Shown here piece by piece: positions 45,042-54,179 of a stretch of DNA of 64,000 bases. Numbering within the stretch: position 1 is the stretch's first letter; the number at the start of each line of letters is the position of its first letter. A program made the translations under genes and the position numbers. The stretch covers positions 62,001-126,000 of the forward strand of contig JBFXJP010000005.1 of assembly GCA_050174775.1 (NCBI GenBank). Direction: 5' to 3'. The notes under the pieces were generated by a model. That model was not told where the DNA came from. It ran no database searches and was given only the letters and a program-made list of their open reading frames with translations. This DNA comes from CAYPGJ01 sp050174775 (lineage in GTDB: Bacteria > Planctomycetota > Phycisphaerae > Phycisphaerales > UBA1924).

Positions 45042-45997
45042 CCCTCATCCCCCGAAACTGTGGCCGCGTCCCAAGCCTCCACCACCGCGCGCGTCATCTC
45101 CCCGACGCTCCCCGCCCCGATCGTCTTCCCCTCCACCCTCGACACCGGCAGCGCGCCCCACTGCGAGTTCGTCAGAAACACCTCGTCCGCGTCGAGCACG
45201 TCCGCCACGCTCAACATCCGACGCTCCACACGTACCCCGCGCGCCTCCAGCGCCTCGCGCACGAACGCCCTCGTAACCCCCGGCAGCACGGGGCTCGCAA
45301 GCGTCCGCACACTCTGTCTCCCCGACACCTCCCCAGCCCCGCCACCCTGCGCCTCGCCCGCAACCTCCTGCTCCTCCCCGCGCGCAATCGGCGTCAGCGC
45401 CACTCCATCCTTCACCACGAACACGTTGCTCACGGCGCCGCCCGCTACGTGATTCGTCACCTGCAGCATCAACGCCTCCGACGCCCCGGCCCGCGCCGCC
45501 TCGCGCAGCTCGCGCAGCCGCATCCAGTAGTTCAACGTCTTGTGCCCCGCCGTCGGGTCCAGCGGATTCACCCTCCCGCTCCCCACCATCACCAGCGCGC
45601 CCCGCTCGAACATCTCCCTCGGCCGCTCCGTCACCGGCTGCGCCGTGATCACCACCGTCGGCGTCGTCGCGCCCGAACCCGCCGGCCCCAACATCCGCAA
45701 ATCCCCCCCCGTCATCGTCAGCCGCACCCGCGCACGCTCCAGCCCCGCGCGCTCCACCACCCGACGCACGGCCTCAGCCAACGGATTGATCCGCGCCGAC
45801 TCGCTCAAGCCCAACACACGCGCCGACACCTGCAACCGCTCCAGGTGCTTGTGCAGCCGAAACACCTTCCCCCCAACACCCAACATCGTCTCGAACAGCC
45901 CCACCCCGTGCTGCAGACCCGCATCCAGCGCGGACACCTCCGCGCGCTCCGCCTCCACAAACTCCCCGTTCAACCAGATCGTCAGCTCGCGGCTCAC
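45038..45997 (-). CDS. class IV PLP-dependent aminotransferase or aminodeoxychorismate lyase
   Basis: A 319-residue protein of the IlvE/PabC/D-amino-acid transaminase family: LNGEFVEAERAEVSALDAGL at the start, GVGLFETMLG, the PLP-Lys in AGHKTLNYWMRL and VSNVFVVKDGVALTP. Family length is about 280-310. An insert of about 20 residues (GEEQEVAGEAQGGGAGEVSG) sits in the second half. Sequence alone does not separate a branched-chain aminotransferase from PabC. Both overlaps are GTGA or ATGA type: the GTG start overlaps the gene upstream and its stop overlaps the GNAT gene. Confidence 0.85.
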   Translation of the reverse strand: MSRELTIWLNGEFVEAERAEVSALDAGLQHGVGLFETMLGVGGKVFRLHKHLERLQVSARVLGLSESARINPLAEAVRRVVERAGLERARVRLTMTGGDLRMLGPAGSGATTPTVVITAQPVTERPREMFERGALVMVGSGRVNPLDPTAGHKTLNYWMRLRELREAARAGASEALMLQVTNHVAGGAVSNVFVVKDGVALTPIARGEEQEVAGEAQGGGAGEVSGRQSVRTLASPVLPGVTRAFVREALEARGVRVERRMLSVADVLDADEVFLTNSQWGALPVSRVEGKTIGAGSVGEMTRAVVEAWDAATVSGDEG

Positions 45998-46788
45998 TGC
46001 GCCGTCCCTCCCGGCGCAGGATCAACCACAGGCGCCCCGCTCCCCTCCTGCGAAGGCGTCGGCACAGGCTCACTCACCCCGGGCGACGCCGGAGCGTGCG
46101 GCGGCTCGAACGTCGGCGCAACCTGCGGCGCCGGCTCCGGCTCGCTCTCCCGCATCAATCTCGGCCCGTAGCGCACCGCCCCGTACACACCCAGCCACAA
46201 CAGCGCGTGCGTGATCAGCACCGCCATCGCATCCTCGCGCGTCAGCCGGAACGTCACCCACACCACCGACAGGTACACAGCCGTCGCAATCCCCAACGCC
46301 ATCGGCCGATCCACCACCCACCAACCCGTCGGCGCGATCCCCATGTTCACTACGAGCAAAAACAACCCCGTCGCCGCGAACATCCGCACCGCCACTAAGC
46401 GCGCCTCACCCACCCTCCGCTTCCGCCACACCGCCACGCCCTTCACCGCCACAAACCCCATCACCAATCCCACCAGCCCCCAACCAAGCACCCACCCCAC
46501 GCTCTGCAGGATCGATGCATCCGCCCCCGCGCGCGCACGCTCCTGCGCATGCACCGCAGCCAGCGCGGCCGCGGCGCCCAGCGACGTCACCCCCACGGCC
46601 AACGTGAACGGCCACCCGAACCACCCGCCCGACGCCATCGGTGTCTCATCCCGCGCGCCCGACGTCTTCTCACCAGCCTTCTTCTCCCCCGACCCCGCGC
46701 GAAACACCTCCTTCGCCTTCGATGGCTCGCGCGCCTCCCCCGAAATGCCCTCCTCACCGATCTCGTCGAAGTCCCGCCCTGATTCCAT
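45994..46788 (-). CDS. multi-span membrane protein, function unknown
   Basis: A 264-residue protein. After a charged, disordered N-terminus of about 50 residues come about five hydrophobic segments (WPFTLAVGVTSLGAAAALAAV, GWVLGWGLVGLVMGFVAVKG, MFAATGLFLLVVNMGIAP, MALGIATAVYLSVVW, AVLITHALLWLGVYGAV). The C-terminus is Pro/Glu-rich. I recognise no family. The start was set at the ATG at 46788; a GTG precedes it. It is divergent from aguB with a gap of only about 30 bases. Confidence 0.7.
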   Translation of the reverse strand: MESGRDFDEIGEEGISGEAREPSKAKEVFRAGSGEKKAGEKTSGARDETPMASGGWFGWPFTLAVGVTSLGAAAALAAVHAQERARAGADASILQSVGWVLGWGLVGLVMGFVAVKGVAVWRKRRVGEARLVAVRMFAATGLFLLVVNMGIAPTGWWVVDRPMALGIATAVYLSVVWVTFRLTREDAMAVLITHALLWLGVYGAVRYGPRLMRESEPEPAPQVAPTFEPPHAPASPGVSEPVPTPSQEGSGAPVVDPAPGGTAQ

Positions 46789-46821
46789 CACAGCAGAATA
46801 CCCGCGATATCATCGCCCCCG

Positions 46822-47775
46822 GTGCCCAGCAACGATCACATCCTCACCGTCGGCCTCGTCCAGCGCGCCTGCTCCGACGACGTCCAGACCAACGTCCGCT
46901 CCGCCCTCGACGGGGCGCGCGAAGCCGCCTCCAAAGGCGCACGGATCATCTGCCTCCAGGAGATGTTCAACGCGCCCTACTTCTGCAAGGCCGAGGAACA
47001 CGCCCGCTTCAACTACGCCGAGCCGATCCTCCCCCCCGACACCGGTCCCACCGTCCGCGCCTGTCAGGACGCCGCCAAGCAACTCAAAGCCGTCATCATC
47101 GCGCCCGTCTTCGAGCGCCGCGCCCAAGGCCTCTACCACAACTCCGCGGCCGTCATCGACGCCGACGGCACGCTCCTGGGCCTCTACCGCAAGATGACCA
47201 TCCCCGACGACCCCCTCTACTACGAGAAGTTCTACTTCACCCCGGGCGATGCCTCCGGCCCGCCCGTCTGCGTCGAGGGCGCCGCGCGAACCTCCCACGG
47301 CTACGCCTCGTGGAAGACCCGCGCCGGCAACGTGGGCGTGCTCATCTGCTGGGACCAGTGGTACCCAGAGAACGCCCGCATCACCTCCCTCCTCGGCCCC
47401 GACATCCTCTTCTACCCCACCGCCATCGGCTACCACCCCGACGAAAAATCCCAATACGGCCCCGCCCAACGCGACTCCTGGATCACCATCCAACGCTCCC
47501 ACGCCATCGCCAACGGCCTCTTCGTCGCCGCCGTCAACCGCGTCGGCCACGAGCCCGAGCCCAACACCAAAGGCATCGAGTTCTTCGGCGCCTCCTTCGT
47601 CGCCGACCCCGCAGGCCAGATCATCGCGCAGGCCCCCGACCACGAGGAATCCGTCCTCGTCGTCCCCTGCGACCGCCGACTCATCCGCGAACGCCGCGAG
47701 CACTGGCCCTTCCTGCGCGACCGCCGTGTCGACGCCTTCTCCCCCATCCTTCAACGCTGGCTGGGCGCCCCGTGA
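46822..47775 (+). CDS. aguB: N-carbamoylputrescine amidase
   Basis: A 317-residue nitrilase-superfamily enzyme with the catalytic triad Glu47 (LQEMFNAPYFC), Lys124 (YRKMTIPDD) and Cys176 (LICWDQWYPE), and the family end REHWPFLRDRRVD. It hydrolyses N-carbamoylputrescine to putrescine, the last step of the agmatine route. The GTG start at 46822 has no clear ribosome-binding site. The stop overlaps the start of aguA (GTGA), as expected for a two-step pathway. The order aguB-aguA strongly supports this assignment. Confidence 0.93.
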   Translation: MPSNDHILTVGLVQRACSDDVQTNVRSALDGAREAASKGARIICLQEMFNAPYFCKAEEHARFNYAEPILPPDTGPTVRACQDAAKQLKAVIIAPVFERRAQGLYHNSAAVIDADGTLLGLYRKMTIPDDPLYYEKFYFTPGDASGPPVCVEGAARTSHGYASWKTRAGNVGVLICWDQWYPENARITSLLGPDILFYPTAIGYHPDEKSQYGPAQRDSWITIQRSHAIANGLFVAAVNRVGHEPEPNTKGIEFFGASFVADPAGQIIAQAPDHEESVLVVPCDRRLIRERREHWPFLRDRRVDAFSPILQRWLGAP

Positions 47776-48797
47776 TCCCCCGCTTCCCTGCCGAGTGGGA
47801 GCCTCACGACGCCACCTGGCTCGCCTGGCCCCACAACGCCGAAGACTGGCCGGGTAAGTTCGAACCCATCGAGTGGGTCTTCACCGAGATCATCCGCGCC
47901 ATCGTCCCGGGCGAGCGCCTCGAGCTCGTCTGCAACACCCCCGAGGCCGCGGACCGCGCCGGCGAATGCCTCGCTCTCTCCCACATCCCCCTCGACAACG
48001 TCCGTCTCCACGTCCTCCCCACCGATCGAGGCTGGATGCGCGACGCGGCCCCCACCTTCACCCGCGCCGCCTCCTCCCTCATCCCCATCCGCTGGTCCTT
48101 CAACGGCTGGGCCAAGTACGACAACCACACACTCGACGCCCAGATCCCCGACCTCGTCTCCCGCGTCACGGAACTCGAGCTCCTCCACGCCACCCGACGC
48201 GACAACGACCAACCCCTCGTACTCGAAGGCGGTGCCATCGAGACCGACGGCCAAGGCCTCCTCCTCACCACCGAAGAGTGCCTCCTCCACCCCTCAATCC
48301 AAGTCCGCAACCCGGGCCTCACCCGCGCCGACTACGAACGCGCATTCGCCAAATACCTCGCCATCTCCCGCACCGTCTGGCTCGGCCACGGCTGCGCCGG
48401 CGATGATACCCACGGCCACGTCGACGACCTCGCCCGCTGCACACCCTCCGGCGCCATCCTCCTCGCCTACGAGCCCGACGCCACCGACGACAACCACGCC
48501 ATGTCCCTCGACAACGAAAAACGTCTCCTCAACGCAAACCTCCCCGTCATCCGTCTCCCCTTCCCGGCCCCCGTCTGGTTCGACGACCAACGCCTCCCCG
48601 CCTCCTACGCCAACTTCTACTGCTGCAACGCGGCCACCCTCGTCCCCGTCTTCAACGACCCCAACGACCGTCACGCCCTCGACGTCATCGCCAACGCCTT
48701 CCCCGACCGACCCGTCGTCCCCATCTACGCCCGCGACCTCGTGCTCGGCCTCGGCACGATCCACTGCCTCACCCAGCAACAACCCGCGCCGCACTGA
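47772..48797 (+). CDS. aguA: agmatine deiminase
   Basis: A 341-residue protein of the peptidyl-arginine-deiminase-like family: FPAEWEPHDATWLAWPHN, DRGWMRDAAPTF (substrate Asp/Arg region), EGGAIE, GDDTHGHVDD (catalytic His) and the nucleophile in LGTIHCLTQQ (Cys332). It turns agmatine into N-carbamoylputrescine. The real start is the GTG at 47772, which overlaps the aguB stop by four bases; the longer open frame upstream is only the shadow of aguB. The length is typical. The two genes complete putrescine synthesis from agmatine. Confidence 0.93.
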   Translation: MIPRFPAEWEPHDATWLAWPHNAEDWPGKFEPIEWVFTEIIRAIVPGERLELVCNTPEAADRAGECLALSHIPLDNVRLHVLPTDRGWMRDAAPTFTRAASSLIPIRWSFNGWAKYDNHTLDAQIPDLVSRVTELELLHATRRDNDQPLVLEGGAIETDGQGLLLTTEECLLHPSIQVRNPGLTRADYERAFAKYLAISRTVWLGHGCAGDDTHGHVDDLARCTPSGAILLAYEPDATDDNHAMSLDNEKRLLNANLPVIRLPFPAPVWFDDQRLPASYANFYCCNAATLVPVFNDPNDRHALDVIANAFPDRPVVPIYARDLVLGLGTIHCLTQQQPAPH

Positions 48798-48826
48798 AGC
48801 CCTGCGCTTCCGCAGCCGGAACACGG

Positions 48827-49507
48827 TCACTCCACGTCCAGCTCGCGCACCCGCTTCATCCGACGCATCGTCTCCGTGTGCTCGCGCAGCAGGTCTGCCA
48901 CCTTCCCGTGCCCGCGCACGTTCTTCATCACGAACTCCGGATGGCTCCGGTCCGACGTCACCAGCCGCACGCTCCCGAGCCCCACCGCGCGCTGCCACAC
49001 GCTCTGCTCCACCGTGAAGTCGCGCACCCGATAGAGCTCGATCTCATCCACCCGCTTGCTCAGCACCCCGCTCCGCGACCGCAAACGCTGCGTCGTCAGC
49101 TCATACCTCGTGAACCGCGTCTCCAGCAGCACCACCAACGCATAGATCAACGGCACCACCAGGAACGCCAGCAACGCCCCGAACACGAACACCGGCGCGT
49201 TCCCCCACTGGCTCGGCCCGCCCTCCCACACCGTCCGCTCCTCACGATCACTCCCGCGCACAACTCCCCCGGCAGCCGGCACGCGCTCCTCCTCCGGCTC
49301 CTCGACCAGCGGAATCGTCTCCACCACCTTCCGGTCAGCCCCCACGCCCGCGCTCGCCGCCGACCCCGCACGCACCGCGCTCACCTGCTCCACCACCATC
49401 CCGGCCTCGATGCCCAAACGCTCCGCCTCCCCGGCCGACGAAGCCTCCACCTCCATCACGCGCTCAGCCCCAGTCGTCGGATCTGCCCCCACCACGCGGT
49501 ACTTCAT
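48827..49507 (-). CDS. membrane protein with bacterial PH (bPH2) domain
   Basis: A 226-residue protein. The start at 49507 has AAGGAGAG directly upstream; the longer frame to 49636 adds an implausible Arg/Gly-rich lead. Residues about 1-30 resemble a small GYF-like or lead domain (MKYRVVGADPTTGAERVMEV), then an acidic linker, a membrane segment (about 129-152) and the PH-like domain with YELTTQRLRSRSGVLSKRVD and VGLGSVRLVTSD. Such domains occur in membrane proteins of unknown role. It is convergent with aguA, 29 bases away. Confidence 0.82.
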   Translation of the reverse strand: MKYRVVGADPTTGAERVMEVEASSAGEAERLGIEAGMVVEQVSAVRAGSAASAGVGADRKVVETIPLVEEPEEERVPAAGGVVRGSDREERTVWEGGPSQWGNAPVFVFGALLAFLVVPLIYALVVLLETRFTRYELTTQRLRSRSGVLSKRVDEIELYRVRDFTVEQSVWQRAVGLGSVRLVTSDRSHPEFVMKNVRGHGKVADLLREHTETMRRMKRVRELDVE

Positions 49508-49550
49508 GCACTCTCCTTCCGCCGCGCACCGCCCCGATTCCGCACCGCCC

Positions 49551-51080
49551 TCACCCGGCCATCCCCGGCGCCTTCGTGTGCCACGTTGTCGCCCCCTCAT
49601 GCATCCGCGCGATCCGCAGCATCCGCGCCTCATCAAACGCCGGCCCGATCAGCTGCACACCCACCGGCAACGCCTCCCCGTTCGTTCCTGCCCCCTCCGC
49701 GAACCCCCCAGGGATCGTGATCCCCGGCAGCCCCGCCAGGTTCGCCGTCACCGTGTACACGTCCTCCAGATACAGCGCCAGCGGGTCGTTCGCCTTCTCC
49801 CCGATCTTGAACGCCGGCCCGGGAGTCGCCGGCAGCAGCACCGCGTGCACGCCGGGCCCCGCGCTCCCGTCCGCGCGTTTCGACGCGAACGCGCCATCAA
49901 AGTCACCCTTGATCACCCGTCGAGCCTTCAACGCCGTCAGGTAATACGCGTCGTAGTACCCGCTCGACAACGCATACGTCCCCAACATGATCCGACGCTG
50001 CACCTCCGGCCCGAACCCCTCCGCTCGGCTCTTGGCGTACAGATCGAACAACTCCTCCCCGGCATCCAGCTTCGCCCGCCGCCCATACCGCACCCCGTCG
50101 AAGCGCGCGAGATTCGAAGACGCCTCGGCCGGCGCGATGATGTAGTACGCAGCGATCCCGTGCTTCAGGTTGGGCAAATCGATCTCCACGATCGTCGCGC
50201 CCAAACCCTTGTACACCTCGATCGCCCCCCGCAGCGCCGCGTTCACCGCCGGGTGGTTCTGCTCGCTCCAAGCCTCTCTCGGCACGCCCAGCCGCAACCC
50301 CTCCACCGGCCGATCCAACCCCTCCGTGAACGTCGTCGACCCCTGCCGCGCTTCGTCCGCGCTCGTCGAATCCAGCGCGTCGCTCCCCGCCATCACCTCC
50401 AGCGCCAACGCCGCATCACCCACGCTCCGAGTCAGCGGCCCAATCTGATCAAGGCTCGACGCGAACGCCACCAGCCCGTACCGCGACACGCGCCCGTACG
50501 TCGGCTTCAGACCCACGATCCCCGTCAGCCCCGCAGGCTGCCGGATCGACCCGCCCGTGTCCGACCCCAGCGCGAGCCCCACCATCCGCGCCGCCACGGC
50601 CGCGGACGATCCCCCCGACGATCCTCCCGCCGCGCGCGTCAGATCCCACGGATTCACCGTCTTCCCCAACGCCGAGTTCTCGCAACTCGAACCCATCGCA
50701 AACTCGTCGAGATTCGTCTTCCCGACGATCACCGCGCCCGCCCGCTCCAGCCGCCGCACCACCGTCGCGCTGTACGGGCTCTCGTACTTCTCCAGAATCC
50801 GCGACGCGCACGTCGTCCGCCCGAAGTCCGTGCAGATGTTGTCCTTGACCGCGATCGGCAAGCCCGCCAGCGCACCCATGTGCTCCCCACCCCCGCGCGC
50901 CCTGTCGATCCCCCGCGCACGCTCCACCGCGCGCTCCTCGAACACCTGCAGAAACGCCCCGACCTTCCCGTCCAACGCCGAGATGCGCGCCAACGCGCCC
51001 CTCGTCGCCTCCTCGGCCGAGACCTTCCCCGCGCGAATCTGCTCGCGCAACTCCAACAACGTCAGTGCATGCAGCGACAC
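49551..51080 (-). CDS. gatA: Asp-tRNA(Asn)/Glu-tRNA(Gln) amidotransferase subunit A
   Basis: A 509-residue amidase. The Ser-cisSer-Lys triad is Lys79 (PIAVKDNIC), Ser154 (GGSSGGSSAAVA) and Ser178 (GSDTGGSIRQPAG), the same numbering seen in well-studied GatA proteins. It releases ammonia from glutamine to convert mischarged Asp-tRNA(Asn) or Glu-tRNA(Gln). The C-terminal part is normal. The GTG start at 51080 is the only one fitting the family N-terminus (SLHALTLLELREQI). gatC lies upstream with a pirin gene between; gatB is not in the window. Confidence 0.95.
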   Translation of the reverse strand: MSLHALTLLELREQIRAGKVSAEEATRGALARISALDGKVGAFLQVFEERAVERARGIDRARGGGEHMGALAGLPIAVKDNICTDFGRTTCASRILEKYESPYSATVVRRLERAGAVIVGKTNLDEFAMGSSCENSALGKTVNPWDLTRAAGGSSGGSSAAVAARMVGLALGSDTGGSIRQPAGLTGIVGLKPTYGRVSRYGLVAFASSLDQIGPLTRSVGDAALALEVMAGSDALDSTSADEARQGSTTFTEGLDRPVEGLRLGVPREAWSEQNHPAVNAALRGAIEVYKGLGATIVEIDLPNLKHGIAAYYIIAPAEASSNLARFDGVRYGRRAKLDAGEELFDLYAKSRAEGFGPEVQRRIMLGTYALSSGYYDAYYLTALKARRVIKGDFDGAFASKRADGSAGPGVHAVLLPATPGPAFKIGEKANDPLALYLEDVYTVTANLAGLPGITIPGGFAEGAGTNGEALPVGVQLIGPAFDEARMLRIARMHEGATTWHTKAPGMAG

Positions 51081-51132
51081 GACACCACTCTAACCAACCA
51101 CGCGCCGCCCCTCCCCACCGCGACGCGTCCCC

Positions 51133-51834
51133 TCAAGGCACGTCGAACACCAGCACCTCCACCCCTCCCTTGCCCCCCTCCACCACGATCTCACGCTCCC
51201 GCTCCAGCCCCACTCCGTCCCCCTCCTTGAGCAACTCCCCGTTCACCACCGCGCTCCCCCGCGCCACCTGCACCCAGCCCTTCCGCCCCTCACCAAGACC
51301 CGCCTTCACCTCCACACCCTCCCCGATCGTCCCCACGTACACCCGCGCATCCTGCCCGATCTCCAGCGATCCATCCGCGCCGTCCCCCGACGCGATCAGA
51401 CAGAGCGCGTCCTTCCGCTTCGACATCGGGAACTCCCGATCCTCATGTCTCGGCTCCGTCCCCTCCTGCTTCGGCTCGATCCAGATCTGCAACAGCCGCA
51501 CCGGCTCCGTCTTCGACCCGTTGAACTCGCTGTGCCGGATGCCCCGCCCCGCTGTCATCGCCTGCGCCCAACCAGGCCGCAACGCCTTCGCGTTCCCGAG
51601 CGAATCCCCGTGCGCAAGCGCCCCCTCCAGCACCCACGTCACGATCTCCATGTTCCGGTGCGGGTGCTCCCCAAACCCCGCCCCCGGCGCCACGATGTCA
51701 TCGTTGATCACGCGCAGCGTGCCGAAGCCCATCCACTTCTCGTCGTAATACCTCCCGAACGAGAACGTGTGCTTCGTGTCCAGCCAGCCGTAATCGAAAC
51801 TCCCCCGCTCATCCGCCCTTCTGATGGTCAGCAT
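51133..51834 (-). CDS. pirin-family cupin protein
   Basis: A 233-residue bicupin of the pirin/YhhW family: RRADERGSFDYGWLDTKHTF, GFGEHPHRNMEIVTWVLEG with the metal-binding HPHRNxE motif, and AMTAGRGIRHSEFN with the fourth ligand His. These proteins bind Fe and some act as quercetin dioxygenases. It lies between gatC and gatA in the same direction, eight bases from gatC and 52 from gatA, which is an unusual place for a pirin gene. A link to translation is not evident. Confidence 0.93.
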   Translation of the reverse strand: MLTIRRADERGSFDYGWLDTKHTFSFGRYYDEKWMGFGTLRVINDDIVAPGAGFGEHPHRNMEIVTWVLEGALAHGDSLGNAKALRPGWAQAMTAGRGIRHSEFNGSKTEPVRLLQIWIEPKQEGTEPRHEDREFPMSKRKDALCLIASGDGADGSLEIGQDARVYVGTIGEGVEVKAGLGEGRKGWVQVARGSAVVNGELLKEGDGVGLEREREIVVEGGKGGVEVLVFDVP

Positions 51835-51842
51835 GGACCATT

Positions 51843-52181
51843 CTACGCGCCGCCCCCGTCATCCCCCAGCACCTTGGGCACGCTGATGAACGGGGGCAAG
51901 TGCCCACCGCCCTCCGGCGCGATCCGCGCCACGTCCGTCGGCCCGAGCCGCGTGCTCCCCTCACCCCGCTCCCCGCTCGCCACATCTTCATCCATCCGGT
52001 TCCGCGCATCCACCGGACCCGTCATCGGCTCCACATCCTTCAGGTCCAGCTCGCGCAACCGCTCGATGTACCCAAGCACGTCCCCCATCTGCGACGCGTA
52101 CTTCGACACCTGCTCGTCCGTCAGCGCTAAGCGCGCCAGCCGCGCCACCTTCCGCACCGCCTCTGGGGTCAGCTCGCTCAT
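51843..52181 (-). CDS. gatC: Asp-tRNA(Asn)/Glu-tRNA(Gln) amidotransferase subunit C
   Basis: A 112-residue protein with the GatC pattern: LTPEAVRKVARLARLALTDEQ at the start, the QMGDVLGYIERLRELDLKDVEP middle and the tail IAPEGGGHLPPFISVPKVLG. GatC holds GatA and GatB together. It begins four bases inside the stop of the TVP38-like gene (ATGA) and is followed by the pirin gene and gatA. Confidence 0.94.
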   Translation of the reverse strand: MSELTPEAVRKVARLARLALTDEQVSKYASQMGDVLGYIERLRELDLKDVEPMTGPVDARNRMDEDVASGERGEGSTRLGPTDVARIAPEGGGHLPPFISVPKVLGDDGGGA

Positions 52182-52990
52182 GACTCCACTCTATCCCCGC
52201 CCTCTGTCCCGGGAGCCGGCGTCGCGCCGGGGTGCTCCGCCACCCACTTGCGCATCACCCGCGTCGCGATCATCCCGATCACCACCACCACCACGAGCGA
52301 CAGGCCGATGCCCCCGATCACGATCCACTCCGGCATCCGCTCCTTCACCGCGTCCTTCGCCTCCGTGGCCGCCAGCGACTGAACCGACGCAGCGATCCAC
52401 ACCGCGACCGCGGTCCTGGGCGACAACCCGATCACCGTTCCGAGCAACGCCGCGCCCCAAGGCACGCGCGTCGACCCCAGCGCCAGATTCGTCAGCGCGA
52501 ACGGCGAGTTCGGCGGCAACCGCACCAGCGTCACCATCCCCAACGCCTTCCAGAACCCACTCCCCACCATTGCGTTCCGCACCGCCAGCCACTCGGGCCG
52601 CGATGCGAGCACCTTCATCACGTCATCGCTCGCAGCGCGTCGCGCCACCAACATCCCGATCACCGCGCCCCCGAAGATCCCGGTCAGCGCAGCCGGAAAC
52701 CCCGTCGCAAACCCGAACGCCCACCCTCCCAGAATCGCCTGCGAGTACGTCGGCAACAACGCCAGCCCCGAACACACTGCCAACGCCACGACATACAACG
52801 CGATCCCCGCGCTCCCGTGATCGCGCAGCCAAGGCCCCACAATCCCCAACGTCCCCAGAATCACAATCCCACCGATCGCCGGCATCGCCGCAGCCACAGC
52901 CGCCATCGGCCCCGCGGCCCCGAGCCGCTTCCACAGCGACTCCTCCCGAACATCCCCACCCGAGTTCTCCGCCGATCCGTCCTCTCGCAT
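52178..52990 (-). CDS. TVP38/TMEM64 (VTT-domain) family membrane protein
   Basis: A 270-residue protein with about six hydrophobic segments. The VTT signature region is ILGGWAFGFATGFPAALTGIFGG, followed by FWKALGMVTLVRLPPNSPFAL, where the TVP38/TMEM64 family has R-x-x-P-x-x-P-F. Relatives are lipid scramblase-like or DedA-like proteins. Its stop overlaps the start of gatC by four bases. It is divergent from the MBL-fold gene at 53084. Confidence 0.88.
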   Translation of the reverse strand: MREDGSAENSGGDVREESLWKRLGAAGPMAAVAAAMPAIGGIVILGTLGIVGPWLRDHGSAGIALYVVALAVCSGLALLPTYSQAILGGWAFGFATGFPAALTGIFGGAVIGMLVARRAASDDVMKVLASRPEWLAVRNAMVGSGFWKALGMVTLVRLPPNSPFALTNLALGSTRVPWGAALLGTVIGLSPRTAVAVWIAASVQSLAATEAKDAVKERMPEWIVIGGIGLSLVVVVVIGMIATRVMRKWVAEHPGATPAPGTEGGDRVES

Positions 52991-53083
52991 CCCACCACGC
53001 TACCATCCCACCGGTCCTCTCGGCCCCGTTGGCCCGAGAAACCACGCCAGGCCGGGCGAAAGCCCCGCCACGGAGATTCCGCC

Positions 53084-54010
53084 GTGCTTCCAAAGCCTCC
53101 CGCCCGCGAGGGCGCTCCCGGGTTCCTCTTCCTCCCTCCCTTCCGCGTCCAAGGCGCCTCCATCGCCGGCGAGTCCACCTGCATCCAGATCCCCGAACTC
53201 GACGTCTGCTTCGATATGGGCGCCTGCCCCCGTCACGCGCTCGCCTCCAAGTACGCCGTCATCTCCCACGGCCACATGGACCACGTCGGCGGCCTCGCCT
53301 ACTGGTGCTCCCAACGACGCTTCCAGGGCATGGGCACCGGCTCCATCATCTGCGACGCCCGCATCGAACGCGCCGTCCGACGAATGATGGACGGCTTCGT
53401 CGAACTCGAACAACAGGTCACCCCCTACGACCTCATCCCGCTCGCCCCCGAGCAGGAATACCTGATAAAAAACAACATCATCCTCAAAGGCTTCGAGGTC
53501 GAGCACACCTGCCCCGCCTTCGGCTACTCCATCATCGAGAAACGCTCCAAGCTCCGGCCCGAATACCTCAACCTCCCGCAGGAAAAACTGCGTGAGCTCA
53601 AGGCCAAGGGCGAGGAGATCACCCGAACCCTCGACGTCCCCCTGATCGCCTACCTGGGCGACACCGCGCCCGGGCCCGCCCTCCTCCGACCCGAGGTCCG
53701 CGCCGCGCACGTCGTCATCTCCGAGTGCACCTTCGTCGAACCCGATCACAAATCCCGCGCAAAGATCGGCAAACACCTCCACCTCGACGACATCACCGAA
53801 TGGCTCGGCGTCCTCGAGTGCCAGCACCTCGTCCTCATCCACGTCTCACGCCGGTCCAACCTGGCCACCGCGCGCAAGCATCTCGTGAACGCCATCGGCC
53901 ACGAGAAGGCGCAGCGCGTCCACTTCCTCATGGACACGCGCGTCAACCGCGCACGCTACGAACAGCAGCTCGCCGAGGCCGCCGCGCACGAGCAGAAACC
54001 CGCTCAATAA
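53084..54010 (+). CDS. MBL-fold metallohydrolase, RNase Z-like
   Basis: A 308-residue protein. The GTG at 53084 has GGAG eight bases upstream; the longer open frame upstream is antisense to the TVP38-like gene. The metallo-beta-lactamase motif SHGHMDHVGG gives HxHxDH, and later AYLGDTAPGPA, ECTFVEPDHKSRA and LVLIHVSRRSN supply further ligands. The spacing suits an RNase Z-like hydrolase (tRNA 3' end processing) or a related phosphodiesterase, but the exosite is not recognised. It precedes dnaA by about 170 bases on the same strand. Confidence 0.85.
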   Translation: MLPKPPAREGAPGFLFLPPFRVQGASIAGESTCIQIPELDVCFDMGACPRHALASKYAVISHGHMDHVGGLAYWCSQRRFQGMGTGSIICDARIERAVRRMMDGFVELEQQVTPYDLIPLAPEQEYLIKNNIILKGFEVEHTCPAFGYSIIEKRSKLRPEYLNLPQEKLRELKAKGEEITRTLDVPLIAYLGDTAPGPALLRPEVRAAHVVISECTFVEPDHKSRAKIGKHLHLDDITEWLGVLECQHLVLIHVSRRSNLATARKHLVNAIGHEKAQRVHFLMDTRVNRARYEQQLAEAAAHEQKPAQ

Positions 54011-54179
54011 TGCGTTTTTCCCGCTCACTGTTGACACGCGCACGCCGCGCACGTACGTTGACACCCCCGCGCGCCGCTCGCCTCGACGACGCGCAGGTCG
54101 AAGGCGTTAGGTGGGTTCATCTCGAGGCACTGACCATCCAACGGCCCGAATCGCATGTGCTCGGGCGGAGCAGTCGCGC

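Noticed and set aside
49410..51230. Open frame of 606 codons on the plus strand
   Set aside because: Antisense to gatA, Arg/Pro/His-rich, no motif.
54031..54063. Two TTGACA boxes upstream of dnaA as a promoter
   Set aside because: No -10 hexamer at the right spacing; the pair may be chance in a GC-rich region.
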